From: JAGMES01 sp023128035 | GTDB lineage: Bacteria > Bacillota > Halanaerobiia > DY22613 | Assembly: GCA_030627905.1 (NCBI GenBank) | Contig: DAOVRZ010000066.1 | Location: 1 to 32,231, forward strand | Length of the DNA: 32,231 nt | Direction of reading: 5' to 3' | Part shown: one piece after another, positions 6,861-15,120 of the stretch | Layout of the letters: each line of letters opens with the position of its first letter | How positions within the stretch are numbered: the stretch's first letter is position 1 | Made by a program: the position numbers and the translations under genes | Notes under the pieces: generated by a model | Told to the model about the DNA's origin: nothing | Database searches by the model: none | What the model saw: the letters and a program-made list of their open reading frames with translations, nothing else

Positions 6861-7778
6861 ATGGAGGGGTAAGAGTTCTTTTTCATCTAAAATGATTTGA
6901 TAACCAAAAGCTGCTTCAGAGAAAAGTTTTTCCGCTTCATTTAGAGGAATTCCCTTTAAAATTACTTTTGTCAAATCACCCTCACCATAGCCTTTTCGAA
7001 TCAATTGATCAAGATAATTGACAGCTTGAGGTCTAAACCCCAACAATCTCGCTCCGACAACATCCACTGCTACTGGATCGGTTCCAGCAATAATTAAATC
7101 TGTGTCTACTGGTTTTCCTCCATCAGGGCCAGTCCCAATCATCCCCTTATCTCCACTTAAAATGGTAAGATCAATCGTCATTTTCAGGGCCATTGCGCGA
7201 ATAAAATCATGAAGTTTTGTATGAATGCCTGTATTTTTTTTAGGAAAACCATGAATCTCTGCTGGAGGCCAGCTTAAAGCGATATTCTTCATTCCTAATG
7301 AAACCGTAGATTCCTCATGAGCTTTAATCTGAGTAAAAGATATCAAAACATCTGTCTCTTCATATAAACGATTGATTTTAGTTACAGATGGTGCATCGTG
7401 ATCTAAATTAACCTCAATATATGGCCCATAATTTAGATCTATATACTCTATCTCTTCCTCTGTAATTACAGCACTATATCCCATCTCATGAAAAACTTGT
7501 GTTGTTGATAAACTTCCCGATCCTGCAGCCACTACCAACCTTTTTGGATTTTTAGACTTAAAATAACGGATTAATTGCCGTAAAGTTTCTGGACCAACAA
7601 TTACACCTGTTTCAGGTGGAAGATTTTTCACCCAGTTCGGTGTAATAACCACAGTATCACCCGATTGAACCAAATTTTCTAAAGGTAACATGTTCAATGC
7701 TTCAGTCAATGCATCACCTTCAAATGGATTGGCAGTGATAGCCACAATAGGTTCTTGAATACAACGTTTTTCTTTCAT
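6855..7778 (-). CDS. DUF362 domain protein
   Basis: A 307-residue soluble protein of the DUF362 family. Typical segments are visible: ISFTQIKAHEESTVSLGMKN in the centre, a GTGPDGGKPVDTDLIIAGTDPVAVDVVGARLLGF block near the C-terminus, and an early VVITPNWV strand. Many DUF362 proteins carry ferredoxin-type cysteine clusters; this one has only a single Cys near its start, so it is the cluster-free type. The biochemical role of this type is not established. The ATG follows GAGGAGGAG. It is a single gene, with the 130-bp structured element over its stop and degS beyond. Confidence 0.75.
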   Translation of the reverse strand: MKEKRCIQEPIVAITANPFEGDALTEALNMLPLENLVQSGDTVVITPNWVKNLPPETGVIVGPETLRQLIRYFKSKNPKRLVVAAGSGSLSTTQVFHEMGYSAVITEEEIEYIDLNYGPYIEVNLDHDAPSVTKINRLYEETDVLISFTQIKAHEESTVSLGMKNIALSWPPAEIHGFPKKNTGIHTKLHDFIRAMALKMTIDLTILSGDKGMIGTGPDGGKPVDTDLIIAGTDPVAVDVVGARLLGFRPQAVNYLDQLIRKGYGEGDLTKVILKGIPLNEAEKLFSEAAFGYQIILDEKELLPLHI

Positions 7779-7969
7779 CTTTTCTCCTCCTCTAATTATA
7801 CCTTTATATTAATTATTCCTTATTGGAGAAAAGATTATCGAACATACAAGACAATATTACGAAATAGCCGAAATCGCTTTATAAAAAAAATTACTCACAT
7901 CTTATTATATCATACAAATTATCCAGATTAAAGTTATTATAGAAATATAAATTAATGAATAACTTATTT
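7779..7969 (-). promoter_or_regulatory. Leader and promoter of DUF362 gene
   Basis: The minus strand has an extended -10 element TATGATATAAT (TATAAT complement at 7904-7909) about 125 bases before the DUF362 start, with no strong -35. The long AT-rich leader has no recognised riboswitch class. Nothing else is visible in this stretch. Confidence 0.4.
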
Positions 7970-8033
7970 AAAAAAAAAGATGGCAAAAATAAGTTGCACC
8001 TAAAATGCTCCCAGCAACTTTTCTTGTCATCTT
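7970..8033 (-). terminator. Intrinsic terminator downstream of DUF4382 lipoprotein gene
   Basis: On the minus strand a long imperfect stem (outer AAGATG/CATCTT, inner AAGTTGC/GCAACTT; 7978-8033) is followed by a run of T complementary to 7970-7977. It lies beyond the repeat at 8041-8158, so the repeat sits between the lipoprotein gene and this terminator. Confidence 0.75.
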
Positions 8034-8040
8034 AAAAATT

Positions 8041-8158
8041 TTTATCTTTTGAGATAAGACTCCCACTTCTATAAGTGGGGCAACTATTTTAATCTTCAGT
8101 GGGGATAGAATCCCCCACTGAAGCCCCGATGTTCAGCTTTAGCTGAACAAGTTCACTT
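8041..8158 (+). mobile_element. IS200/IS605-like right-end remnant, copy 2
   Basis: Second copy of the structured repeat seen at 4687-4807, starting TTTATCTTTTGAG and ending GCTGAACAAGTTCACTTT. The final hairpin GTTCAGC TTTA GCTGAAC is perfect here. Differences from copy 1 fall mostly in loops, spacers or compensated stem positions. No coding capacity. It ends 16 bases from the stop of the lipoprotein gene. Confidence 0.5.
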
Positions 8159-8174
8159 TGGGCAAAACAGACCA

Positions 8175-9035
8175 TTAACCTTCTATCGGAATCAAGTTTA
8201 TCGTCTCTAAAGTTTGATTTTCACCTTCGATAACTGTAATCGGCTCTGAAGTATATACTCCATACCCTTCAGCTTTTACTTCCAGCGTATAATTTCCAGC
8301 AGAAATACCCTTGATAATAAATGAACCTGCTGGATGACGAAGCTCTCCATCATTATCATATAAATCTTCTACAAGGGCTATTGTACCAACTACTATCTCA
8401 TCATCTTCATCATAAAGATTTACATCGACATTTACATCAACAATAGGAGATTCCTGATTATCTAAAACTCTTCCAACTAAGTTAGCAGTCACTTTTTTAT
8501 CGATAACTCTGATAGCTGTAGAGGTAATGCAATATCCATTATTATGTTGTTCATTACCACGTAAGTTAATAAATCCTTTTATATCTGCATCTAAGACAAG
8601 TTCAACAATATCTCCTTCTAATATTGTAAATGTATGTGGAATCTTGAATCTATTACTTGGAACTTTTAAATCATGCTCAGTACCATCAACCCGTACTACA
8701 TAATTACTCCCCACACTATCATCAATAGTTAACCAGATGTTGTGATAAGTACCTACAGGTAATTCATTTTCACCTAACAACGTCTCATCAAACCGTAGTG
8801 TTAGCAGATCAACCTCAAAAGGATCATCACCAAAGTCTCTCAATAAAATCTTACCCGCATCCTCTTTTGAAATTTCAACCTTTGTAATCGTTACCCAAAC
8901 CTGATCAATTCCTTCAGCAGGAGCGTCTGTTAATTTGATAGAAAGTTGTGCAGTATCACTTTTCTCAATTATCCCACAACCGACAATCAATCCAGCCAAT
9001 AAGACTACCATTAACAATCCAATTGCTCTTTTCAA
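8175..9035 (-). CDS. DUF4382 lipoprotein with C-terminal carboxypeptidase-like repeat
   Basis: Secreted lipoprotein of 286 residues. The N-terminus is a lipoprotein signal with the lipobox LIVGC (Cys20). Residues about 30-175 match the DUF4382 pattern (LSIKLTDAPAEGIDQVWVTI followed by VEIS). Residues about 185-285 look like a carboxypeptidase-regulatory-like beta-sandwich (GRVLDNQESPIVDVNV, GSFIIKGISAGNYTLEVKAEGY). It is probably anchored to the outer leaflet of a cell membrane; its function is unknown. The start is TTG, preceded by GAGGGGTGA; the lipobox distance fits this start. Monocistronic. Confidence 0.78.
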   Translation of the reverse strand: MKRAIGLLMVVLLAGLIVGCGIIEKSDTAQLSIKLTDAPAEGIDQVWVTITKVEISKEDAGKILLRDFGDDPFEVDLLTLRFDETLLGENELPVGTYHNIWLTIDDSVGSNYVVRVDGTEHDLKVPSNRFKIPHTFTILEGDIVELVLDADIKGFINLRGNEQHNNGYCITSTAIRVIDKKVTANLVGRVLDNQESPIVDVNVDVNLYDEDDEIVVGTIALVEDLYDNDGELRHPAGSFIIKGISAGNYTLEVKAEGYGVYTSEPITVIEGENQTLETINLIPIEG

Positions 9036-9068
9036 TTAAATCACCCCTCATATATAGTTTGTATTTTA

Positions 9069-9079
9069 ATTATATCATA
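9069..9079 (-). promoter_or_regulatory. Extended -10 promoter of lipoprotein gene
   Basis: The minus strand reads TATGATATAAT (TATAAT complement at 9069-9074), an extended -10 element, about 35 bases before the TTG start. No convincing -35 is seen. Confidence 0.5.
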
Positions 9080-9113
9080 AAATTCCTGATTCTTTTTGCT
9101 GACTAAAGTTACA

Positions 9114-9896
9114 TTATAGTAGTTCTTTTGCCCTAATCTTAAATAATTCCATAGCTGTTTGAGTAGTCACCCGAACTACCTCCTCAAATTCAATGCCTTT
9201 AATTTTCGCAATTTTTTTAGCTACTTGTACAACATAAGCAGGTTCATTCCTCTTACCACGATGAGGAACTGGAGTTAAATAGGGTGAATCTGTTTCGATC
9301 AAAAGATGTTTTAATGGTATTGTCTTTACTACATCTTGAGTCATTTTAGCATTCTTAAAAGTAATGACACCACCAAAAGCTAACTTTAAATTTAATCGTA
9401 AACATTCTTCTGCCATAGCAAGGTCACCTGCGAAACAGTGCATAATCCCACCCAATTTATCAACTTCTTCTTCTTTTAAAATTCTCATAGTATCTTCATC
9501 GGCTTCTCTACTATGAATGATCACAGGCATTTTTAAATCATGAGCCATCCTTAGTTGTGCTCGAAAAACTCGTTGCTGAACATCGCGAGGTGAAAAATCG
9601 TAGTGATAATCAAGGCCAATTTCACCAATTGCACGTACTTTCTCTTCTTGAGCAAGTTTTCGCAAACTCCTTAAAGTATCTCCCGTTACATCTATTGCAT
9701 TATGAGGATGGACTCCCACTGCCGCATAAATTTGTGAATACTTTTTCGCTAATTCAACTGACTCCTTACTAGATTCTTCACAAGCACCAATATTAAAAAT
9801 ATATTTTATCCCCGCTTCCTGAGCACGCTTAATCACTGCTGCTTGATCATTTTTAAATTTTTTAGAATCTAAATGAGCATGAGTATCTATTAACAT
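9114..9896 (-). CDS. tatD: TatD-family metal-dependent DNase
   Basis: TatD/YabD-family hydrolase of 260 residues, a TIM-barrel phosphodiesterase active on DNA. Metal-binding motifs are all present: THAHLD at the start (H6, H8), GEIGLDYHYD, PVIIHSREA, GIMHCFAGD and IETDSPYL. Length is normal. The ATG follows AAGGGGG. In B. subtilis the orthologue yabD lies directly after metS; here trpB, a MITE and an unknown gene separate them. Transcribed alone from the minus strand. Confidence 0.92.
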   Translation of the reverse strand: MLIDTHAHLDSKKFKNDQAAVIKRAQEAGIKYIFNIGACEESSKESVELAKKYSQIYAAVGVHPHNAIDVTGDTLRSLRKLAQEEKVRAIGEIGLDYHYDFSPRDVQQRVFRAQLRMAHDLKMPVIIHSREADEDTMRILKEEEVDKLGGIMHCFAGDLAMAEECLRLNLKLAFGGVITFKNAKMTQDVVKTIPLKHLLIETDSPYLTPVPHRGKRNEPAYVVQVAKKIAKIKGIEFEEVVRVTTQTAMELFKIRAKELL

Positions 9897-10039
9897 TATA
9901 AAAAGCCCCCTTATTTTACTCGCCTTCGCAAGCTATCTTCTCACTACATTATTATAGTCAATATAAGAAAATTTAGCAAGTTTAGCCTATTGAAAGTTAA
10001 TAACTCAACTTTCTAACTCAAAAAAATTTAAAAAAGGTA

Positions 10040-10068
10040 TTTACTTTTTCAACTTAATATGTTATAAT
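10040..10068 (+). promoter_or_regulatory. Promoter of the trpB T-box leader
   Basis: TTTACT (10040-10045), a 17-base spacer and TATAAT (10063-10068); the spacer ends TATGT, giving also an extended -10. It lies just upstream of the T-box stem I. Confidence 0.7.
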
Positions 10069-10084
10069 GTTAAAAATTATATAA

Positions 10085-10358
10085 AATAAAGCGATGAGTA
10101 AGAAGAGTAAATGTAGAGTGAAGTTTCAGAGAGCTGCTGATGGTGAGAATGCAGTACGGAGATCTACATTGAATGGGCTTACGAGTGCAACCCGAACAAA
10201 AAGTAGGCGTTGCCGGGAATTCAACCCGTTACCAATTGACCATGTATGATAGTACATGACTGAGCGGACTTAAGCGCATGCGCTTTCAAAGTCAACCAGG
10301 GTGGTACCGCAGGAGAATAAAACTCTTGTCCCTTTTATAGGGGCAAGAGTTTTTTTAT
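10085..10358 (+). ncRNA. Tryptophan T-box leader
   Basis: A tRNA-sensing T-box. Stem I runs from GCGATGAGTAAGAAGAG to about 10190; in its specifier loop GAA is followed by TGG (10174-10176), the Trp codon. The T-box bulge GGGTGGTACCGC is at about 10299-10311. The terminator AAACTCTTGTCCC/GGGGCAAGAGTTT with a T-run is at 10319-10357. Uncharged tRNA-Trp would stabilise the antiterminator and let transcription reach trpB. Specifier and downstream gene agree. Confidence 0.93.
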
Positions 10359-10380
10359 TTATGTGAAAGGGGCTGGTTTT

Positions 10381-10488
10381 ATGATAGATAGTTGGTGGCG
10401 TAAATATATAGTGATGGTTAATACATTTGAAAATAATTTGATTTTAGAATCTAATTTGAAAGAAAAGAAGGGAGATCAATACTTATGA
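10381..10488 (+). CDS. Trp-Trp leader peptide coupled to trpB
   Basis: A 35-codon ORF starting MIDSWWRKYIV, with two adjacent Trp codons at positions 5-6, preceded by AAAGGGG. Its TGA overlaps the trpB ATG (ATGA at 10485-10488), so trpB translation is probably coupled to it. It follows a Trp T-box. B. subtilis rtpA (anti-TRAP) is known to combine a Trp T-box with a Trp-rich leader peptide, which makes a sensing role plausible. The ORF is much longer than that leader and might instead be a small protein. The regulatory role is inferred. Confidence 0.6.
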   Translation: MIDSWWRKYIVMVNTFENNLILESNLKEKKGDQYL

Positions 10489-11681
10489 CAACATATACAA
10501 ATAATTTTAATAATGGCTTTTTCGGTGAATTCGGTGGTTCATTTGTTCCTGAGGAACTGGTGCCAGTGCTAACAGAACTTAAAGAATCCTATGAACTCTA
10601 TAAAAACGATCCTGAATTTATTAATGAGTTGGACTATTACTTAAGCGAGTATGTTGGACGACCTAATCCTCTTTATTTTGCGGAAAAATTAACTAAAAAA
10701 CTAAACGGAGGAAAGATTTATTTTAAACGTGAAGATTTAAATCACACTGGTGCTCATAAGATCAATAACTGTATCGGTCAAGTTCTTTTAGCAAAAAGAA
10801 TGGGTAAAAAGCGAATTATCGCTGAAACTGGAGCAGGACAACATGGAGTAGCTACTGCCACAGCCTGTGCACTTTTTGGAATAGAATGTGTGGTTTATAT
10901 GGGAGAAAAAGATACCGAGCGTCAAGCATTGAATGTTTTTCGAATGGAACTTTTGGGAGCAAAAGTGGTCCCTGTAAAAAGTGGCACACGTACTCTTAAA
11001 GATGCAGTTGACGAAGCTTTGAATGATCTTATTGAGAATCGAGATACTACTTTTTATATGTTGGGATCAGTTGTTGGCCCAGATCCATATCCTATGATGG
11101 TGCGAAATTTTCAATCAATCATTGGTCGAGAAGCCAAAAAGCAGATTCTTGAAAAAGAAGGACGCTTACCTGATTATCTAATCGCCTGTGTAGGTGGGGG
11201 AAGTAATGCAATCGGACTTTTCTACCCATTTATTAATGCTCTTTCAGTTAAAATCATTGGAGTAGAACCAGGAGGCCAAGGTAACGAAACTGGTCAACAT
11301 GCTGCTCCTTTAACTTATGGCAAACCTGGGATTATTCATGGATTTAAATGCTATATGTTAGCCAATGAAAATGGAGAGATTAGTGAAACTCATTCCATTG
11401 CAGCAGGATTAGATTATCCTGGGGTTGGCCCAGAACACAGCCACTTAAAAGCTTCAGGACGAGCAGAATACCTTACTATTGATGACAATGAAGCTCTCGA
11501 GGCATTCCAAGTACTCTCACAAATCGAAGGAATAATACCTGCTCTAGAAAGCTCTCATGCCATTGCCCAAGCAATCAAATTAGCACCAACCCTTCGTTCT
11601 GATGAAATTATCATCGTCAACCTCTCTGGACGAGGAGACAAGGATGTACAACAGGTAGCAGACATTTTGGGCAAACTTTAA
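10485..11681 (+). CDS. trpB: Tryptophan synthase beta chain
   Basis: PLP-dependent TrpB (398 residues), which condenses indole with L-serine to give tryptophan. The PLP lysine is K92 in HTGAHKINN, the catalytic Glu lies in AETGAGQHG (E114), and the phosphate-binding loop is GGGSNAIG. It is of the TrpB1 type that normally pairs with TrpA, yet no trpA or other trp gene lies next to it. It may work with a TrpA encoded elsewhere or salvage indole. Control appears double: a Trp T-box, then a Trp-Trp leader ORF overlapping its start. GAAGGGAG lies about 10 bases before the ATG. Confidence 0.95.
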   Translation: MTTYTNNFNNGFFGEFGGSFVPEELVPVLTELKESYELYKNDPEFINELDYYLSEYVGRPNPLYFAEKLTKKLNGGKIYFKREDLNHTGAHKINNCIGQVLLAKRMGKKRIIAETGAGQHGVATATACALFGIECVVYMGEKDTERQALNVFRMELLGAKVVPVKSGTRTLKDAVDEALNDLIENRDTTFYMLGSVVGPDPYPMMVRNFQSIIGREAKKQILEKEGRLPDYLIACVGGGSNAIGLFYPFINALSVKIIGVEPGGQGNETGQHAAPLTYGKPGIIHGFKCYMLANENGEISETHSIAAGLDYPGVGPEHSHLKASGRAEYLTIDDNEALEAFQVLSQIEGIIPALESSHAIAQAIKLAPTLRSDEIIIVNLSGRGDKDVQQVADILGKL

Positions 11682-11737
11682 AATTGAAATCAACATAATA
11701 ACCTAGTTATTATATCAAACTCAACTTTTACAATTCA

Positions 11738-11937
11738 AATGCAAAGTCTCGTTTAATGGCATATGAAATATATAGAAAAAAGTGACGCTTAAGTCAGCTC
11801 AACTGATCTAAGTAAACCAATAATATGTAATATTAACACTAAACTAAGCTTTCTCTCAACCATAAAGCTATGCAGAGCTGACTTTTTTAAGGAACTTTTT
11901 TCTATATATTTCATATGCCATTAAACGCAAACTTGCA
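11738..11937. mobile_element. MITE-like palindromic element with 34-bp inverted repeats
   Basis: Perfect 34-base inverted repeats at 11750-11783 and 11894-11927 (outer end CGTTTAATGGCATATG, inner end AAAAAAGT) enclose about 110 bases with a nested 10-bp inverted repeat (AAGTCAGCTC at 11791-11800, GAGCTGACTT at 11875-11884) and a small central dyad TAATAT/ATATTA. Imperfect complementarity extends a further 12 bases outward. There is no coding capacity, and no clear target duplication is seen. It lies between the converging ends of trpB and the next gene and could also end transcription from both sides. Confidence 0.6.
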
Positions 11938-11961
11938 CTAACCCAAACTTTGAAAGCTAAA

Positions 11962-12519
11962 TTAATACTGAATTCCCGTTAATTCATAAACTTTTCCTTG
12001 ATAGCGGAAAAATAATTTATGTTCCTCTCTACTGCTCTGATATGGAAATTTAGCAATAATTCCAATCTTCCATTTCAGAGGTTGATCTTCAGGATAATCA
12101 TAAATAGTTGGTTCAGCAATCTCATCAATTCGTACACCTGTGTTTGTCTCCAACCAAATTTCACTTACATCATCAAGACTTAAATCTTCTCTTTTAAGAT
12201 CTGTCAAAAAAAGATGATATGCCGTATGACTCTGATCACCATAAATCACTGAATATATAATATAATATTTATGGACGGTCACCTGTTCTAGATCTAACCT
12301 TATTTGATCTATCTCTGTTGTAATCGTTGAAGGTATAGGTAATGGTAACTCATAATCCTTGTTTCCTGTTGCCATTGTTGGAATTAAAGAGGCAAAAGGA
12401 TTAAAAACATAACTGATTTGCTCCTTAGAAAAAGAGACACCTCCTAGCAAGATACAAAATCCCATGATAAAAGCAAATATCAAAATAAACAAAATTAAAT
12501 CTCTTCGCTGTAAAACCAA
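11962..12519 (-). CDS. Unknown protein with N-terminal membrane anchor
   Basis: A 185-residue protein not recognised. One hydrophobic segment (about residues 8-28, LILFILIFAFIMGFCILLGG) gives a membrane anchor, with the rest (mostly beta-type, no cysteines or obvious catalytic motif) outside the membrane. It starts with TTG (TTG-GTT-TTA) after AAAGGGTGA. It is alone on the minus strand between the MITE and metG. A dyad at 12572-12585 overlaps its likely -35 region. Confidence 0.6.
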   Translation of the reverse strand: MVLQRRDLILFILIFAFIMGFCILLGGVSFSKEQISYVFNPFASLIPTMATGNKDYELPLPIPSTITTEIDQIRLDLEQVTVHKYYIIYSVIYGDQSHTAYHLFLTDLKREDLSLDDVSEIWLETNTGVRIDEIAEPTIYDYPEDQPLKWKIGIIAKFPYQSSREEHKLFFRYQGKVYELTGIQY

Positions 12520-12571
12520 ACTTTCTCACCCTTTCTGAACGTTTTGTATTATCTTATTCAGAAAAGAGATG

Positions 12572-12585
12572 AGTCAGACCTGACT
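12572..12585. promoter_or_regulatory. Candidate operator AGTCAG-AC-CTGACT
   Basis: A perfect 6+2+6 dyad. On the minus strand it overlaps a possible -35 (CTGACT), 18 bases before GATAAT, about 50 bases upstream of the unknown gene at 11962-12519. A two-base centre makes a DNA operator likelier than an RNA hairpin. Confidence 0.35.
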
Positions 12586-12627
12586 TTGTTAAGGAGTTAT
12601 AAGTATGTATTCATCTTTCCTAGAAAT

Positions 12628-12684
12628 ATAATTAAAACAGGCTGCCACATACTCACAATATACATGAGCATCAGCAGCCTGTTT
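12628..12684 (-). terminator. Terminator downstream of metG
   Basis: AAACAGGCTGC (12635-12645) pairs with GCAGCCTGTTT (12674-12684); on the minus strand the stem is followed by TTTTAATTAT. A smaller stem (ACTCA/TGAGC region) can form inside the loop. It begins ten bases after the metG stop. Confidence 0.65.
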
Positions 12685-12693
12685 CCTCCCAAT

Positions 12694-14667
12694 TTATTTC
12701 ACTTTACTCCCTGTCGGCAATTCCTTTTCAGGATTAATTACCGATAGAATACTGTCATCATCGGTGGAAGCAGCGAGAATCATACCATTAGATTCAACTC
12801 CAAAGATTTTAGCAGGTTTCATGTTATACACCATAACTACTTTTTTACCTACTAATTCTTCAGGTTTATAATGTTTGCCTATTCCAGCGACTAATTGGCG
12901 TTTTTCTTCACCTATTTCAACCTGAACTTTAAGTAATTTATTACTACCCTTAACTGATTCTGCTTCTATTACTTTCGCAACTCTTAAGTCGAGTTTCTGG
13001 AATTCATCAAAAGTAATACACTCTTTCTTATCTTTATCTTCTTCCTTCTGCTTTTGCTGCTCAGGTTTTGCAGTTTTCTTAGTTTTCGCTGGTTCCTCTG
13101 TAGCAACACCTTTTTTCTCGAAGTATTCTTTCATATCAATCCTTGGGAAAATCGGTTGAACATCACTCTTTAACTCAGTACCTGACTTCAATAATCCCCA
13201 CTTGGTATCTTCCCATTGTGCAGCTTCAATTTCAGCTAATATACCTAACTGTTCACCCATTTTCAAAGGAGTTTCCACTAGAAATGGCTTCAGAGCTACC
13301 GCAACCATACGCAAAGATTCGCACAAATGATATAATACAGTACCCAATACTGGTTTCTTCTCTTCATCTTTAGCTAAAATCCATGGTTGAGTCTCATCAA
13401 TATATTTATTGGTACGGCGAATTAGAATCCATAACTCCTCTAAAGCTACATTCATCTGATATTCATCCATACTCTTTTCCATATTTTTAATAGACTGAGC
13501 TGCAGTTGCCTCTAAATCGGCATCAAAATCAGTACCAGGGCCAGCCTCTGGAACCACACCACCAAAATATTTCTTCACCATAGCAATGGTACGATTCAAA
13601 AGATTCCCTAAATCATTTGCTAAATCCCAATTAATCCTGTTGATCAAAGCTTCGGTAGAATAATTGCCATCAGATCCAAATGACATCTCCCGTAAAAGAT
13701 AATAACGGAGCGCATCTAAACCGAATTCTCTCTTCAAATTCAGTGGATCAATTACATTTCCCTTTGATTTGGACATCTTACCCCCATCTAAAACTAACCA
13801 GCCATGACCAAAGACTTTCTTTGGCAAAGGTAAACCAGCAGACATCAACATAATCGGCCATTGAATGGTATGGAAACGCATAATCTCTTTTCCTACTAGA
13901 TGAAGATCAGCAGGCCAGTATTTATTGAAAAACTCTTTATTCTCAAGATACTTAATTCCGGTAAGATAATTTGAAAGAGCGTCAAACCATACATAGATCA
14001 CATGATCTTTATCAATTGGCAATGGAATTCCCCATTTTAAAGAACTCCGAGAAATACAAAGATCTTCCAAACCCTGTTTAACAAAGTTAATCATCTCATT
14101 TCGACGAGATGCAGGTTGGATAAAACCAGGATTCTCTTCGATAAACTTCAACCATTGATCCTGATATTTTGACATTTTAAAGAAATAACTTTCTTCCTTC
14201 ATCTTTTCTGTAGAGCGACCACAATCTGGACAGCAATTTCCTTCTTCTAACTGTCGCTCTGTCCAGAAAGTTTCACAAGGAGTACAATACCAGCCCTCAT
14301 ATTCACTTTTATAAATATCTCCTTTGTCATAAACAGTTTTTAAAATACTTTCAACTACTTTGTGATGCCTCTCCTCTGTAGTTCGAACAAAATCATCATA
14401 TGAAATCTCCATCTCTTTCCAGAGAACTTTAATCCAGCTAACAATCTCATCCACATATTCTTTTGGCGTAACACCCCGTTCAGCTGCTCTCCGCTCAATC
14501 TTTTGGCCATGTTCATCTGTACCTGTCAGGAAAAATGTATCATAACCATTCATTCGCTTATAGCGGGAAATAGCATCTGCTGCAACTGTCGTGTAGGTAT
14601 GACCGATATGCAGCTTATCACTTGGATAATAAATAGGTGTAGTAATGTAAAATGTTTTTTGACTCAT
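12694..14667 (-). CDS. metG: Methionyl-tRNA synthetase
   Basis: Class I aminoacyl-tRNA synthetase that charges tRNA-Met. The 657-residue protein has the HIGH signature (H20-H23 in KLHIGHTYTT), a zinc knuckle (CTPCETFW and CCPDCGR), GGKMSKSKGN at about residue 300, an anticodon-binding domain, a Lys/Glu-rich linker, and a C-terminal EMAP-like tRNA-binding domain (FDEFQKLDLRVAKVIEA). Size and layout match B. subtilis MetS. The reading frame opens at 14748 inside the T-box leader, but AAGGGAG stands eight bases before the ATG at 14667, which is taken as the start. Expression is controlled by the T-box just upstream. Confidence 0.96.
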   Translation of the reverse strand: MSQKTFYITTPIYYPSDKLHIGHTYTTVAADAISRYKRMNGYDTFFLTGTDEHGQKIERRAAERGVTPKEYVDEIVSWIKVLWKEMEISYDDFVRTTEERHHKVVESILKTVYDKGDIYKSEYEGWYCTPCETFWTERQLEEGNCCPDCGRSTEKMKEESYFFKMSKYQDQWLKFIEENPGFIQPASRRNEMINFVKQGLEDLCISRSSLKWGIPLPIDKDHVIYVWFDALSNYLTGIKYLENKEFFNKYWPADLHLVGKEIMRFHTIQWPIMLMSAGLPLPKKVFGHGWLVLDGGKMSKSKGNVIDPLNLKREFGLDALRYYLLREMSFGSDGNYSTEALINRINWDLANDLGNLLNRTIAMVKKYFGGVVPEAGPGTDFDADLEATAAQSIKNMEKSMDEYQMNVALEELWILIRRTNKYIDETQPWILAKDEEKKPVLGTVLYHLCESLRMVAVALKPFLVETPLKMGEQLGILAEIEAAQWEDTKWGLLKSGTELKSDVQPIFPRIDMKEYFEKKGVATEEPAKTKKTAKPEQQKQKEEDKDKKECITFDEFQKLDLRVAKVIEAESVKGSNKLLKVQVEIGEEKRQLVAGIGKHYKPEELVGKKVVMVYNMKPAKIFGVESNGMILAASTDDDSILSVINPEKELPTGSKVK

Positions 14668-14689
14668 CTTTTCATCTCCCTTCAAAATA

Positions 14690-14975
14690 TAAAAACTCCC
14701 GCCCCTGTAATTATTTACAAGGACGAGAGTTAATTCCCGTGGTACCACCTAATTCATCACCAGCTCACACTGATGACCTCAAAGAGTTCTTTCACTCTGA
14801 AAATAAGAGACACTCAAACTCAGGCAATCTTAACGGATGCCATCCCGTAAGGATCTACTAACGCTAAAGCTTTTCAACCCTCAAGTTCAGGGGCCATCTT
14901 CAGAATCCTTCCAAATACCGCTTCTCAACTACCGCGGTTCTCTGTAATTCTTTCAGATTCTTACTCTTCCCATCA
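14690..14975 (-). ncRNA. Methionine T-box leader of metG
   Basis: On the minus strand: stem I from about 14975 (GAAGAGTAAGAATC), a specifier region CTGAAGATGGCCCC with ATG at 14895-14897, the T-box sequence TTAGGTGGTACCACGG (about 14736-14752), and a terminator AACTCTCGTCC with GGGGCGGGAGTT and a T-run (14690-14732). The downstream gene charges tRNA-Met, which supports the ATG specifier. Confidence 0.9.
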
Positions 14976-15018
14976 TAACCTCTAAAAATATTTTTCTCTA
15001 TACAGCTAATTTTATTCT

Positions 15019-15048
15019 ATCATAACCGATTTAGTCAATTCGTGTCAA
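15019..15048 (-). promoter_or_regulatory. Promoter of metG T-box transcript
   Basis: The minus strand has TTGACA (15043-15048), an 18-base spacer and TATGAT (15019-15024), about 45 bases before T-box stem I. It diverges from the abrB promoters. Confidence 0.65.
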
Positions 15049-15091
15049 GTAGATTTGTAAAAAAAATCGAAATCAAAGTCGTTAATTTTCC

Positions 15092-15120
15092 TTGACAAAC
15101 AATGGAATCTTCTGTATAAT
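15092..15120 (+). promoter_or_regulatory. abrB promoter P1 (consensus sigma-A)
   Basis: TTGACA (15092-15097), exactly 17 bases, TATAAT (15115-15120): a full-consensus housekeeping promoter, about 180 bases upstream of abrB. Confidence 0.8.

Noticed and set aside
9991..10016. GAAAGTT/AACTTTC hairpin before the trpB T-box, considered as a terminator
   Set aside because: The stem is short and AT-rich, and no gene on the plus strand ends before it.
12544..12747. 67-codon plus-strand frame between the unknown gene and metG
   Set aside because: It covers the metG terminator and the promoter region of the unknown gene and lacks a ribosome site.
14652..14861. Plus-strand frame over the metG T-box
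   Set aside because: It runs opposite a structured T-box leader and has no start signal.
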